Shown here: positions 1 through 5,493 of the stretch, piece by piece
Layout: every line of letters starts with the position of its first letter
How positions within the stretch are numbered: position 1 is the first letter of the stretch
Source: UBA10002 sp964373775
GTDB lineage: Bacteria > Patescibacteriota > Minisyncoccia > Phycocordibacterales > UBA10002
Length of the DNA stretch: 21,047 nucleotides
Reading direction: 5' to 3'
NCBI GenBank assembly: GCA_964373775.1
Contig: CAYJWA010000008.1
Coordinates: 1 to 21,047, forward strand
The notes under the pieces: generated by a model
Told to the model about the DNA's origin: nothing
Database searches by the model: none
The model's input: the letters and a program-made list of their open reading frames with translations, nothing else
Position numbers and translations under genes: made by a program

Positions 1-58
1 GTCATTCGGGGCGGCCCGCAGGCAGGCGCCCTGCGGTGCCGCTCTCAATTTTTACAAG
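1..58. repeat. 58-bp direct repeat, copy 1
   Basis: These 58 bases recur, identical by eye, at 19342-19399. The core is GC-rich and palindromic and the tail reads into TTTTTACAAG. The second copy abuts the start of the reverse transcriptase homology. This copy begins at the first base of the window, so a contig edge at a repeat is possible. Confidence 0.9.
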
Positions 59-69
59 TTTGTTTTGAT

Positions 70-167
70 GGGACTGTTGCCGAATGGCAAAAATGATGAT
101 TTTGCCACGCAGGAATAAGGATTATTTTGGATAAAAATGCCTCAAAACGGCATTCGGCAACAGTCCC
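70..167. repeat. 98-bp inverted-repeat element
   Basis: Perfect 17-bp arms lie at 70-86 (GGGACTGTTGCCGAATG) and 151-167. Inside the left half is a second hairpin, GGCAAAA/TTTTGCC at 86-92/100-106. There is no convincing coding capacity. It could be a small palindromic mobile element or a terminator of a gene left of the window. The rest of 1-239 holds no gene I can support. Confidence 0.65.
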
Positions 168-239
168 TTGATTATTTCTGCCATGTTCTATGCTTCCTGT
201 TCCATATTTCATTTCCTTACGGTTATCCACACCCCTCTC

Positions 240-267
240 TTGTAGTCCTGATTAGCAGGAGTATACT
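240..267 (+). promoter_or_regulatory. promoter of first pilin gene, probably leaderless
   Basis: TTGTAG (240-245), a 16-base spacer and TATACT (262-267). The -10 box ends 7 bases before the ATG at 275, so transcription would start at or next to the start codon. No Shine-Dalgarno sequence is present. Confidence 0.6.
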
Positions 268-274
268 GATACCT

Positions 275-646
275 ATGAACAGAAAACGGGGGTTCACTCT
301 CATAGAGTTGTTGGTGGTCATCGCCATTATCGGTCTCCTCTCGTCCATCGTCTTCGCGAGTTTGGGAAGCGCGCGCGCCAAAGGCAGAATCGCTGCCGCA
401 CAGGGCTCAATGCGTAGCTTCCAAGCAGCCGCGTCTCTTTGCCTTGATGACGGTACCGCTTTAGGTACGCCGGGAGCGGGAACGGCCGTCTGCGCTGGTT
501 CAGCCGCCAAGTATCCGACGCTACCTCCGGGGTGGAACTATTCCGGGACACCCGATCTCACCACCAGTGATGGAGACTTCTCCGTTGCGGCAACGGGCGA
601 CTCAAAGACCATCACCTGCACGGTAGCTGGCTGCGTAACCTCATAA
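275..646 (+). CDS. type IV pilin-like protein (pilin 1)
   Basis: 123-residue prepilin. A very short leader (MNRKRG) precedes the processing motif G-FTLIE, with Glu at mature position 5, followed by the hydrophobic helix LLVVIAIIGLLSSIVFASLG that anchors the subunit in the membrane and forms the pilus core. The globular part is small, Gly/Ala/Thr-rich and has four Cys, which could form disulfides. The start is set by the promoter 7 bases upstream; a longer frame upstream runs through the palindromic element and is not credible. From base 336 onward the gene is identical to pilin 2, because the segment was tandemly duplicated. It would be processed by the prepilin peptidase at 1775. Whether it is a pilus or competence-pseudopilus subunit cannot be told from sequence. 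Confidence 0.85.
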   Translation: MNRKRGFTLIELLVVIAIIGLLSSIVFASLGSARAKGRIAAAQGSMRSFQAAASLCLDDGTALGTPGAGTAVCAGSAAKYPTLPPGWNYSGTPDLTTSDGDFSVAATGDSKTITCTVAGCVTS

Positions 647-1263
647 TCTTATCCGTACCCGTTCTCCTCTTGTTATAAAAGATTTAACAATAGCGTTATA
701 GCGAGTATGAAAAATAATAAAAAAAGTGGGCTTGCCCGGCGCATTGGCGGTTTTACCCTCATTGAGCTTTTGGTCGTGATTGCGATTATCGGTATCCTCT
801 CGTCCATCGTCTTCGCGAGTTTGGGAAGCGCGCGCGCCAAAGGCAGAATCGCTGCCGCACAGGGCTCAATGCGTAGCTTCCAAGCAGCCGCGTCTCTTTG
901 CCTTGATGACGGTACCGCTTTAGGTACGCCGGGAGCGGGAACGGCCGTCTGCGCTGGTTCAGCCGCCAAGTATCCGACGCTACCTCCGGGGTGGAACTAT
1001 TCCGGGACACCCGATCTCACCACCAGTGATGGAGACTTCTCCGTTGCGGCAACGGGCGACTCAAAGACCATCACCTGCACGGTAGCTGGCTGCGTAACCT
1101 CATAATCTTATCCGTACCCGTTCTCCTCTTGTTATAAAAGATTTAACAATAGCGTTATAGCGAGTATGAAAAATAATAAAAAAAGTGGGCTTGCCCGGCG
1201 CATTGGCGGTTTTACCCTCATTGAGCTTTTGGTCGTGATTGCGATTATCGGTATCCTCTCGTC
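336..1263 (+). repeat. perfect 459-bp tandem duplication
   Basis: 336-794 and 795-1253 are identical by eye. The 10-mer TCCTCTCGTC occurs at 336, 795 and 1254, the boundary expected from unequal crossing-over. The unit runs from the N-terminal helix of pilin 1, through its globular domain and the intergenic promoter region, into the N-terminal helix of pilin 3. Confidence 0.95.
707..1105 (+). CDS. type IV pilin-like protein (chimeric pilin 2)
   Basis: 132-residue prepilin. The leader MKNNKKSGLARRIGG and first part of the helix (FTLIELLVVIAIIGI) are identical to pilin 3; everything after LSS is identical to pilin 1, including the four Cys. It is therefore a fusion created by the 459-bp tandem duplication. 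It has an intact G-FTLIE cleavage site with Glu5, so it should be processed and assembled. The 60-bp upstream spacer (TTGTTA/TAACAA inverted repeat and a TTATAG -10-like box) is the same as in front of pilin 3, so it likely inherits pilin 3 expression. It is a real open frame unless the duplication is an assembly error. Confidence 0.85.
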   Translation: MKNNKKSGLARRIGGFTLIELLVVIAIIGILSSIVFASLGSARAKGRIAAAQGSMRSFQAAASLCLDDGTALGTPGAGTAVCAGSAAKYPTLPPGWNYSGTPDLTTSDGDFSVAATGDSKTITCTVAGCVTS

Positions 1264-1666
1264 GGTTGTGCTCGCGTCTCTCAACACTGCTCGCCTGAAG
1301 GCGCGGGACACGCGGAGGGTTTCGGATATTAGGTCCATTCAGCTCGCTCTGGAGTTTTACTATGATTCGCTCGGGCAGTATCCGACGAGCATTCTCGGAC
1401 TTGTCGGCGGAGGCAATGGGCAGTCGCTTCCCGCGGAGCCGAAAGACCCGCAGGGGGGGGCCTACCGCTATGCGTATAAAACCGTGAGTTCCCAAGTGAT
1501 CGCGTATCATTTGGGCGCAACGCTTGAGCAGGCGCCGGACGCCACAACATTGGTCAACGGCGACCTTGATATGAACTCGTCAGGCGCAACCAATTGGACC
1601 AATGGTTTCAGCGGCTCTGACGCGACAGTCGCTGTCTATGATATCAGCAATGTGTCTGCGCCGTAG
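1166..1666 (+). CDS. type IV pilin / GspG-like major pseudopilin (pilin 3)
   Basis: 166 residues. Leader MKNNKKSGLARRIGG, then FTLIELLVVIAIIGILSSVVLASLNTAR, the classical class III signal and helix. It continues with KARDTRRVSDIRSIQLALEF and a YYDSLGQYPTS segment, the hallmark of GspG/PilA-type pilins in CPR bacteria. The C-terminal domain resembles GspG-type pseudopilins (a YRYAY segment near residue 107). It is the best candidate for the main structural pilin here and the parent of the pilin 2 N-terminus. Followed by a TTTTCC repeat and a terminator, so the three pilin genes form a unit separate from the peptidase downstream. Confidence 0.9.
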   Translation: MKNNKKSGLARRIGGFTLIELLVVIAIIGILSSVVLASLNTARLKARDTRRVSDIRSIQLALEFYYDSLGQYPTSILGLVGGGNGQSLPAEPKDPQGGAYRYAYKTVSSQVIAYHLGATLEQAPDATTLVNGDLDMNSSGATNWTNGFSGSDATVAVYDISNVSAP

Positions 1667-1676
1667 ATAGCACGAA

Positions 1677-1709
1677 TTCCTTTTCCTTTTCCTTTTCCTT
1701 TTCCTTTTT
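1677..1709 (+). repeat. TTTTCC hexanucleotide tandem repeat
   Basis: Four full TTTTCC units plus partial units, between the pilin 3 stop codon and the terminator. Non-coding. It is a slippage-prone tract in the 3' untranslated region. Confidence 0.85.
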
Positions 1710-1720
1710 GTTTTATGCAG

Positions 1721-1746
1721 AACCTCCCTATCGGAGGTTTTGTTTT
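1721..1746 (+). terminator. rho-independent terminator after pilin genes
   Basis: AACCTCC-CTATC-GGAGGTT stem-loop followed by TTGTTTT. The T-rich tail doubles as the -35 region of the next promoter. Confidence 0.8.
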
Positions 1747-1768
1747 GGCGCTGTTTCCCGTCTATAAT
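1740..1768 (+). promoter_or_regulatory. promoter of prepilin peptidase gene, probably leaderless
   Basis: TTGTTT (1740-1745), 17-base spacer, perfect TATAAT (1763-1768), then six bases to the ATG at 1775. Decides the start codon, because the in-frame ATG at 1715 lies upstream of both terminator and promoter. Confidence 0.7.
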
Positions 1769-1774
1769 GAACCT

Positions 1775-2641
1775 ATGCTTTTTCTCGGGACAGCATTTTT
1801 CTTTCTCTTCGGGACGATTGCGGGGAGTTTCCTCAATGTGTGGGTTCTTCGCCACGGCGCGTCCGGGTTTTCCGGCCGGCCTGTCTGTGCCGGCAGGTCG
1901 CGCTGTCTCTCGTGCGGAAAAGCGCTTGTCTGGCTGGAACTTATTCCGCTTCTGAGTTTCTTTTTTCAGCGCGGCCGTTGCCGCTCGTGTCGCAGCCGTA
2001 TTTCTTTGCAGTATCCGCTGGTTGAACTTATCACCGGTTTGGTCTTTGCCGCCATTTTTTGGAAAGAAGCACCGTCTTTTTCTGCTCTTGATTCTTTATT
2101 CCTCCTTCCTCCTTCCTCCTTCCTCCTTCTGCTCGCTCTCTGGAGCGAGCTTATCGCCATCACTGTCTACGACCTACGGCACAAGATTATCCCCGACTCT
2201 TTTGTGTATGGCTTTATTTTTCTTTCTTTTCTTTATCTTCTTCTTTCATCCCTTATGCTTCATCCTTCATCCCTCATTGACTTTGCGGGTGGTCCGTTCC
2301 TCGCACTCTTCCTTGCTTCGGTCTGGTTTTTTTCCCGCGGGCGGGCGGTTGGGCTCGGGGACGCAAAACTCGCATTGGGCTTGGGGTGGTTTCTGGGGGC
2401 GGTCGGCGGACTCTCCGCATTTGTGCTCGGTTTTTGGCTTGGCGCGTTTTTTGCGAGTGCCGCGCTTGCTCTGCGCTTTGTCTCGTCCCGCGTCCCTTTC
2501 GCTCCTGCGTTGAAATCACGGCTCAAAAATCTTACCATGAAGTCAGAACTCCCGCTCGCGCCGTTTCTGATTGCGGGAACATTGATTGTGTATCTTACCG
2601 GAGTTGATGTAACAGGACTCGGGATGCTCCTTTCGCAATAA
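1775..2641 (+). CDS. pilD: prepilin peptidase (type 4 prepilin leader peptidase, A24 family)
   Basis: 288-residue polytopic membrane aspartyl protease that removes prepilin leaders and usually N-methylates the new N-terminus. The N-terminus MLFLGTAFFFLFGTIAGSFLNVWVLR matches the family start. Two CxxC pairs (RCLSCG, RCRSCR) form the cytoplasmic zinc-binding domain, followed by the conserved LQYPLVELITG. The catalytic aspartates are visible in ITVYDLRHKIIPD and in the GxGD motif VGLGDAKLALG. Hydrophobic segments follow at intervals. A GC-rich palindrome at about 1873-1898 encodes GRPVCAG just before the first CxxC and looks like an in-frame insertion. Substrates are the pilins on both sides. 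Confidence 0.93.
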   Translation: MLFLGTAFFFLFGTIAGSFLNVWVLRHGASGFSGRPVCAGRSRCLSCGKALVWLELIPLLSFFFQRGRCRSCRSRISLQYPLVELITGLVFAAIFWKEAPSFSALDSLFLLPPSSFLLLLALWSELIAITVYDLRHKIIPDSFVYGFIFLSFLYLLLSSLMLHPSSLIDFAGGPFLALFLASVWFFSRGRAVGLGDAKLALGLGWFLGAVGGLSAFVLGFWLGAFFASAALALRFVSSRVPFAPALKSRLKNLTMKSELPLAPFLIAGTLIVYLTGVDVTGLGMLLSQ

Positions 2642-2794
2642 ATCCGAAGCGCGAAATTCGAAATCCGAAATAATATCAAAATTCCGATGTTCAAAATTCA
2701 AAACAAGAAACATTTTAGTTTTCGTTCTCTGGGTTTGAGATTTGATCTTTCGAATTTATTTCGAATTTCGAATTTCGAATTTCGAATTTCGAAT
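2642..2794 (+). repeat. heptanucleotide repeat arms around FimT-like start
   Basis: Left arm 2642-2669 consists of ATTCGAA-like heptamers. Right arm 2760-2794 is five perfect TTCGAAT units (35 bp) inside the coding leader, immediately before the prepilin cleavage site. The arms are complementary and would enclose the start codon at 2687 in a stem-loop. Gain or loss of one 7-bp unit shifts the reading frame. Confidence 0.8.
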
Positions 2795-3403
2795 GGCTTT
2801 GCATTGGTGGAGCTTCTGGTTGCCGTGGCGCTCCTCGGTATCGCCGCTTCATCCGCGCTCTTGCTCTTCGGCGCAGTGAGCGACCGGCTGTTTCTCCGAA
2901 ATCTTGCGTACGGAGTGGCGCTTTCCCTGAGGCAAGCGCAGAGTTACGGGGTCTCCGTGCGCGGCACTGATGCGACAGCATTTGAGGCGGGGTACGGGCT
3001 TCATTTTGAGGCGGCGAACAACCGGACTTTTCTCTTATTTGCCGACAAAAACAATGATGCGCGGTTTAACGGAACGCGCGGAGTGGAGTATGATATATCC
3101 GGGTGTTTCCCCAATACTGAGTGCCTCCAGGTTTTTCTCGTGGAACGCGAAAACCGCATTGAAAAGTTTTGCGGCGTGCTTGCGACGAGCGGCAGTGCGG
3201 AGGAGTGCAGCACTGATACCAGCGCGCCGCTCACTTACTTGGATATTTCATTTCGCCGCCCCGAGCCGGACGCGGTGATTGTTAGTAATCGGAGCGATGC
3301 CGGGGTGGAGCGGTACAAGGCGGCGCGCATCTACCTCGCCTCTCCGCGCAACGCGACGGAACAGGTGGAAGTTGCGAATACGGGACAGATATCGGTGAAA
3401 TAG
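2687..3403 (+). CDS. minor pseudopilin, FimT/GspH-like
   Basis: 238 residues. An unusually long basic/aromatic leader, largely encoded by TTCGAAT repeats (residues ~24-36, repeated FRISNFE), ends at SNG-FALVELLVAVALLG, a type III signal with Glu5 and one hydrophobic helix. The rest is a GspH/FimT-type domain with a C-terminal beta-rich part. FimT/GspH-like minor pilins sit at the tip or prime assembly. First of four minor pseudopilins in one direction behind the peptidase, spaced by 3-40 bp, so probably one operon. The start is uncertain because the leader is low-complexity. Confidence 0.8.
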   Translation: MFKIQNKKHFSFRSLGLRFDLSNLFRISNFEFRISNGFALVELLVAVALLGIAASSALLLFGAVSDRLFLRNLAYGVALSLRQAQSYGVSVRGTDATAFEAGYGLHFEAANNRTFLLFADKNNDARFNGTRGVEYDISGCFPNTECLQVFLVERENRIEKFCGVLATSGSAEECSTDTSAPLTYLDISFRRPEPDAVIVSNRSDAGVERYKAARIYLASPRNATEQVEVANTGQISVK

Positions 3404-3495
3404 AAGTATGAATAAAGAAGTATGAATCATGGAAGAAAAGACAAAGAAGCAAGATGGCTTCGGCATAATTCAGTATTCAGTATTCATAATTCATT
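3404..3495 (+). repeat. heptanucleotide repeat arms around PilW-like start
   Basis: Left arm 3404-3430 (GAAGTAT, GAATAAA, GAAGTAT, GAATCAT) and right arm 3468-3495 (ATTCAGT twice, ATTCATA, ATTCATT) are degenerate heptamers of roughly opposite sense. The right arm is inside the coding leader and encodes SVFSIHNS. Confidence 0.7.
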
Positions 3496-4186
3496 CCAGC
3501 GCGGGTTCACCCCGTCACGAGAAGACGGCGTTGCGGAGCAGTGTTCTGGAACAGCATATATGTTTACTGACCAAAGTACATCTCCCGATTATTTGGGAGA
3601 ATATGCACACCGCAAGAGAACGACGCCGTCTTTCAGTGCGGGATTCACGCTGGTGGAGATGATTATCGCTTTTGGCGTCTTTGCGGCGGTTATGGTGATT
3701 GCCGCGGGAAGTCTGGTCTCGCTTATGGACGCGAATCGCAAGACGCAGGCCGAGAAAACCGTTGCAAATAACTTGCATTTCGCGTTGGAGAATATGTCGC
3801 GGAGTTTGCGCATGGGGAGAGCATATCACTGCGGTTCTGCGGGGGTTTTGAGCGAGCCGCGCGACTGCCCGGAAATTCCGGAGTCGTTTCTGTCGTTTGT
3901 CTCGGCAGAGGGGGACATGGTGGCGTATCAGCTTGCGGGGACTGCGATTGAACGGGCAGTACGCCGCGCGAGCGAGAGCGGACCGCTTGTTTTTATGCCG
4001 CTGACCGCGCCTGAAATACAGGTGGAGCGCCTACAGTTTTTTGTGGACGGCGCACCGTCCGCGGATAAGAGGCAGCCGCGGGCGCTTATTCTCGCGGGCG
4101 GTGTCATCAAAGGAAAGGGGGGAATTGAATCGCGCTTTGACATTGAAACATTGGTGTCGCAGAGATTGCTGGATGTCAAAAAATAG
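3422..4186 (+). CDS. minor pseudopilin, PilW/GspJ-like
   Basis: 254 residues. The working prepilin signal is SAG-FTLVEMIIAFGVFAAVMVIAAGSL near residue 75, with Glu5. A soluble domain follows with the GspJ/PilW style (DANRKTQAEKTVANNLHFALENMSRSLRMG). The leader is abnormally long because a 138-bp in-frame segment follows an earlier signal-like QRG-FT at residues ~27-31. An alternative start is the ATG at 3560, inside that segment, giving a leader of about 30 residues. Belongs to the minor pseudopilin operon; stops 40 bp before the PilV-like gene. Confidence 0.75.
   Translation: MNHGRKDKEARWLRHNSVFSIHNSFQRGFTPSREDGVAEQCSGTAYMFTDQSTSPDYLGEYAHRKRTTPSFSAGFTLVEMIIAFGVFAAVMVIAAGSLVSLMDANRKTQAEKTVANNLHFALENMSRSLRMGRAYHCGSAGVLSEPRDCPEIPESFLSFVSAEGDMVAYQLAGTAIERAVRRASESGPLVFMPLTAPEIQVERLQFFVDGAPSADKRQPRALILAGGVIKGKGGIESRFDIETLVSQRLLDVKK
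3497..3648 (+). repeat. 138-bp in-frame insertion in PilW-like leader
   Basis: Near-identical direct repeats, CAGCGCGGGTTCAC (3497-3510) and CAGTGCGGGATTCAC (3634-3648), flank the segment, with inner inverted repeats AAGACGGCGT (3522-3531) and ACGCCGTCTT (3623-3632). The net length of 138 bp keeps the frame. It resembles a small inserted palindromic element with a target duplication. Confidence 0.6.
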
Positions 4187-4187
4187 A

Positions 4188-4285
4188 ATTATGAATACTG
4201 TATTAAGAATTAAGGAGGGAAGCCGAATGGGAATTACATCCTCTCGGTTTTTCCATACCTCATACTTCATACCTCATACTTCATC
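4188..4285 (+). repeat. heptanucleotide repeat arms around PilV-like start
   Basis: Left side 4188-4216 has GAATTAT, GAATACT, GTATTAA, GAATTAA. Right side 4251-4285 has five YYTCATA-type heptamers (TTCCATA, CCTCATA, CTTCATA, CCTCATA, CTTCATC) in the coding leader just before GGFTIIE. Confidence 0.7.
4212..4219 (+). promoter_or_regulatory. strong Shine-Dalgarno sequence
   Basis: AAGGAGGG, eight bases before the ATG at 4227. It is the clearest ribosome binding site in the window and fixes the start of the PilV-like gene. Confidence 0.8.
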
Positions 4286-4853
4286 TCACGGGGGCTTCAC
4301 GATCATTGAGACCCTCGTCGCTCTCTCGATTCTCGCTCTTGCCATCACGGGACCCATGGCTCTTGCGGCGCGCTCTCTTGTTGCGGCGCGCGCCGCAGGA
4401 CAGGAGGTCGTTGCTTTTTATCTGGCGCAGGAGGCGTTTGAATTTGTTAAAAATGTGCGCGACGGAAATGTGCTTGCCGGTGGAGGCGGAGCGTCTTGGC
4501 TCAAAGGATTGAATAGATGTATGGAGGTCGCGGGGTGCGGAATTGATGCAACCGCGCAGAAGCAGGAGGAACAGATCGTATCTTGTGATGAGGACAATAA
4601 GGACTGCACACTCTCTACGCATTTGGGTACTCCTGTCGCGTACGAAAAACTCAAGGGGTTGTACGGGTATCCGAAAACACGCGGGGAAAAGAGCGGTGAA
4701 TGGGCAGAGACCATCTTCAAACGGAAAGTGGTTATCACCGCGCTGACCGATACCGAGACGACTGTCCGCGTCTTTGTTTCCTGGAATCCCGGCGCGGGAG
4801 GCGCGCGGACGGTTACCGTGAGCGGGAATATGCTGAATTGGTACAATCCATAA
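4227..4853 (+). CDS. minor pseudopilin, PilV/GspI-like
   Basis: 208 residues. Leader of about 25 residues encoded by heptamer repeats, then HGG-FTIIETLVALSILALAITGP with Glu5 and one membrane helix, and the PilV/GspI-type stretch LVAARAAGQEVVAFYLAQEAFEFVKNVRD. That motif (AxxEAFExVKNxRD) is typical of PilV-like proteins in CPR pilus operons. The C-terminus ends in a beta-rich VRVFVSWNPG segment. The start is chosen by the Shine-Dalgarno sequence at 4212; the same frame is open upstream into the previous gene. Stop and next ATG are only 3 bp apart, suggesting coupled translation. Confidence 0.82.
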   Translation: MGITSSRFFHTSYFIPHTSSHGGFTIIETLVALSILALAITGPMALAARSLVAARAAGQEVVAFYLAQEAFEFVKNVRDGNVLAGGGGASWLKGLNRCMEVAGCGIDATAQKQEEQIVSCDEDNKDCTLSTHLGTPVAYEKLKGLYGYPKTRGEKSGEWAETIFKRKVVITALTDTETTVRVFVSWNPGAGGARTVTVSGNMLNWYNP

Positions 4854-4941
4854 AACATGAAATATGTAACATGCAACATGAAGCATCAGGCGCGGCGCAA
4901 GGGTACATCTTGTGTTTCATATTTCATATTTCATATTTCAT
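4854..4941 (+). repeat. heptanucleotide repeat arms around PilX-like start
   Basis: Left arm 4857-4891: CATGAAA, TATGTAA, CATGCAA, CATGAAG, CATCAGG. Right arm 4915-4941: TTTCATA three times plus TTTCAT. The arms are complementary in sense and bracket the first codons. The right arm encodes SYFIFHIS before the cleavage site. Confidence 0.75.
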
Positions 4942-5378
4942 CTCAACGCGGTTTTACCCTTTTGTTTGCCGCGCTCGCCGGCAGTCTGCTCTTTTCCATC
5001 GGCGTTGCGATTGCGAATATCGCGGTGCGGGAACTCGCGCTTTCTTCCGCGGGGCGCGAATCGCAGTTTGCGTTTTACGCCGCGGACTCTGGAGTGGAAT
5101 GCGCGCTGTATTGGGATATACAGGGGAAAAGATTTCCTTCTGTTCCGGGCGGTTCTCCGGCGCCGATTGTCTGCAACGCGGTATCAGTGGCGCTCGCGGT
5201 CTCTGCTATTCCCGGCGGAGCGCGCACTTCTTTCACCGTGCCGCTTCGCGACACATCTTGCGCACAGGTCTCGGTCTCTAAAACCGCCTCCACTCTCATT
5301 GAATCCCGCGGCAGAAACGACTGCGGGACCGACGACAACCCCGCCCGCGTGGAGAGGGCAATCCGCGTTCGATATTAA
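4857..5378 (+). CDS. minor pseudopilin, PilX/GspK-like
   Basis: 173 residues. Leader ends at QRG-FTLLFAALAGSLLFSIGVAIANIAVRELAL. Mature position 5 is Phe, not Glu; lack of Glu5 is characteristic of GspK-type tip pseudopilins. The following GRESQFAFYAADSGVECALYW is a typical PilX-like motif of CPR pilin operons. Five Cys in the soluble part could form disulfides. Last gene of the pseudopilin operon. The start overlaps the left heptamer arm; no Shine-Dalgarno is evident, so translation may be coupled to the PilV-like gene 3 bp upstream. The 115 bp after it hold only short hairpins (for example around 5410-5425) and the ligA promoter. Confidence 0.8.
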   Translation: MKYVTCNMKHQARRKGTSCVSYFIFHISSQRGFTLLFAALAGSLLFSIGVAIANIAVRELALSSAGRESQFAFYAADSGVECALYWDIQGKRFPSVPGGSPAPIVCNAVSVALAVSAIPGGARTSFTVPLRDTSCAQVSVSKTASTLIESRGRNDCGTDDNPARVERAIRVRY

Positions 5379-5459
5379 GAAATATCTCCGCAAATTCCAA
5401 ACCACAAGTTCTCTCGCTTTGCGAGATCCCGGGAAGCGGGAGAATTTGGCGCTTGTGAT

Positions 5460-5487
5460 TTGTTTATTGCGTGCGTTGCAGTAGTAT
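5460..5487 (+). promoter_or_regulatory. ligA promoter, probably leaderless
   Basis: TTGTTT (5460-5465), 16-base spacer, TAGTAT (5482-5487), six bases to the ATG at 5494. Confidence 0.5.
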
Positions 5488-5493
5488 AGCTCT

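Noticed and set aside
223..510. Minus-strand frames opposite the pilin genes (also 673-969, 1100-1510)
   Set aside because: Antisense to well-supported pilin genes; the two similar products are only the reflection of the tandem duplication.
2260..2694. Long minus-strand frame opposite pilD
   Set aside because: Shadow of a clear prepilin peptidase; runs through the heptamer repeats.
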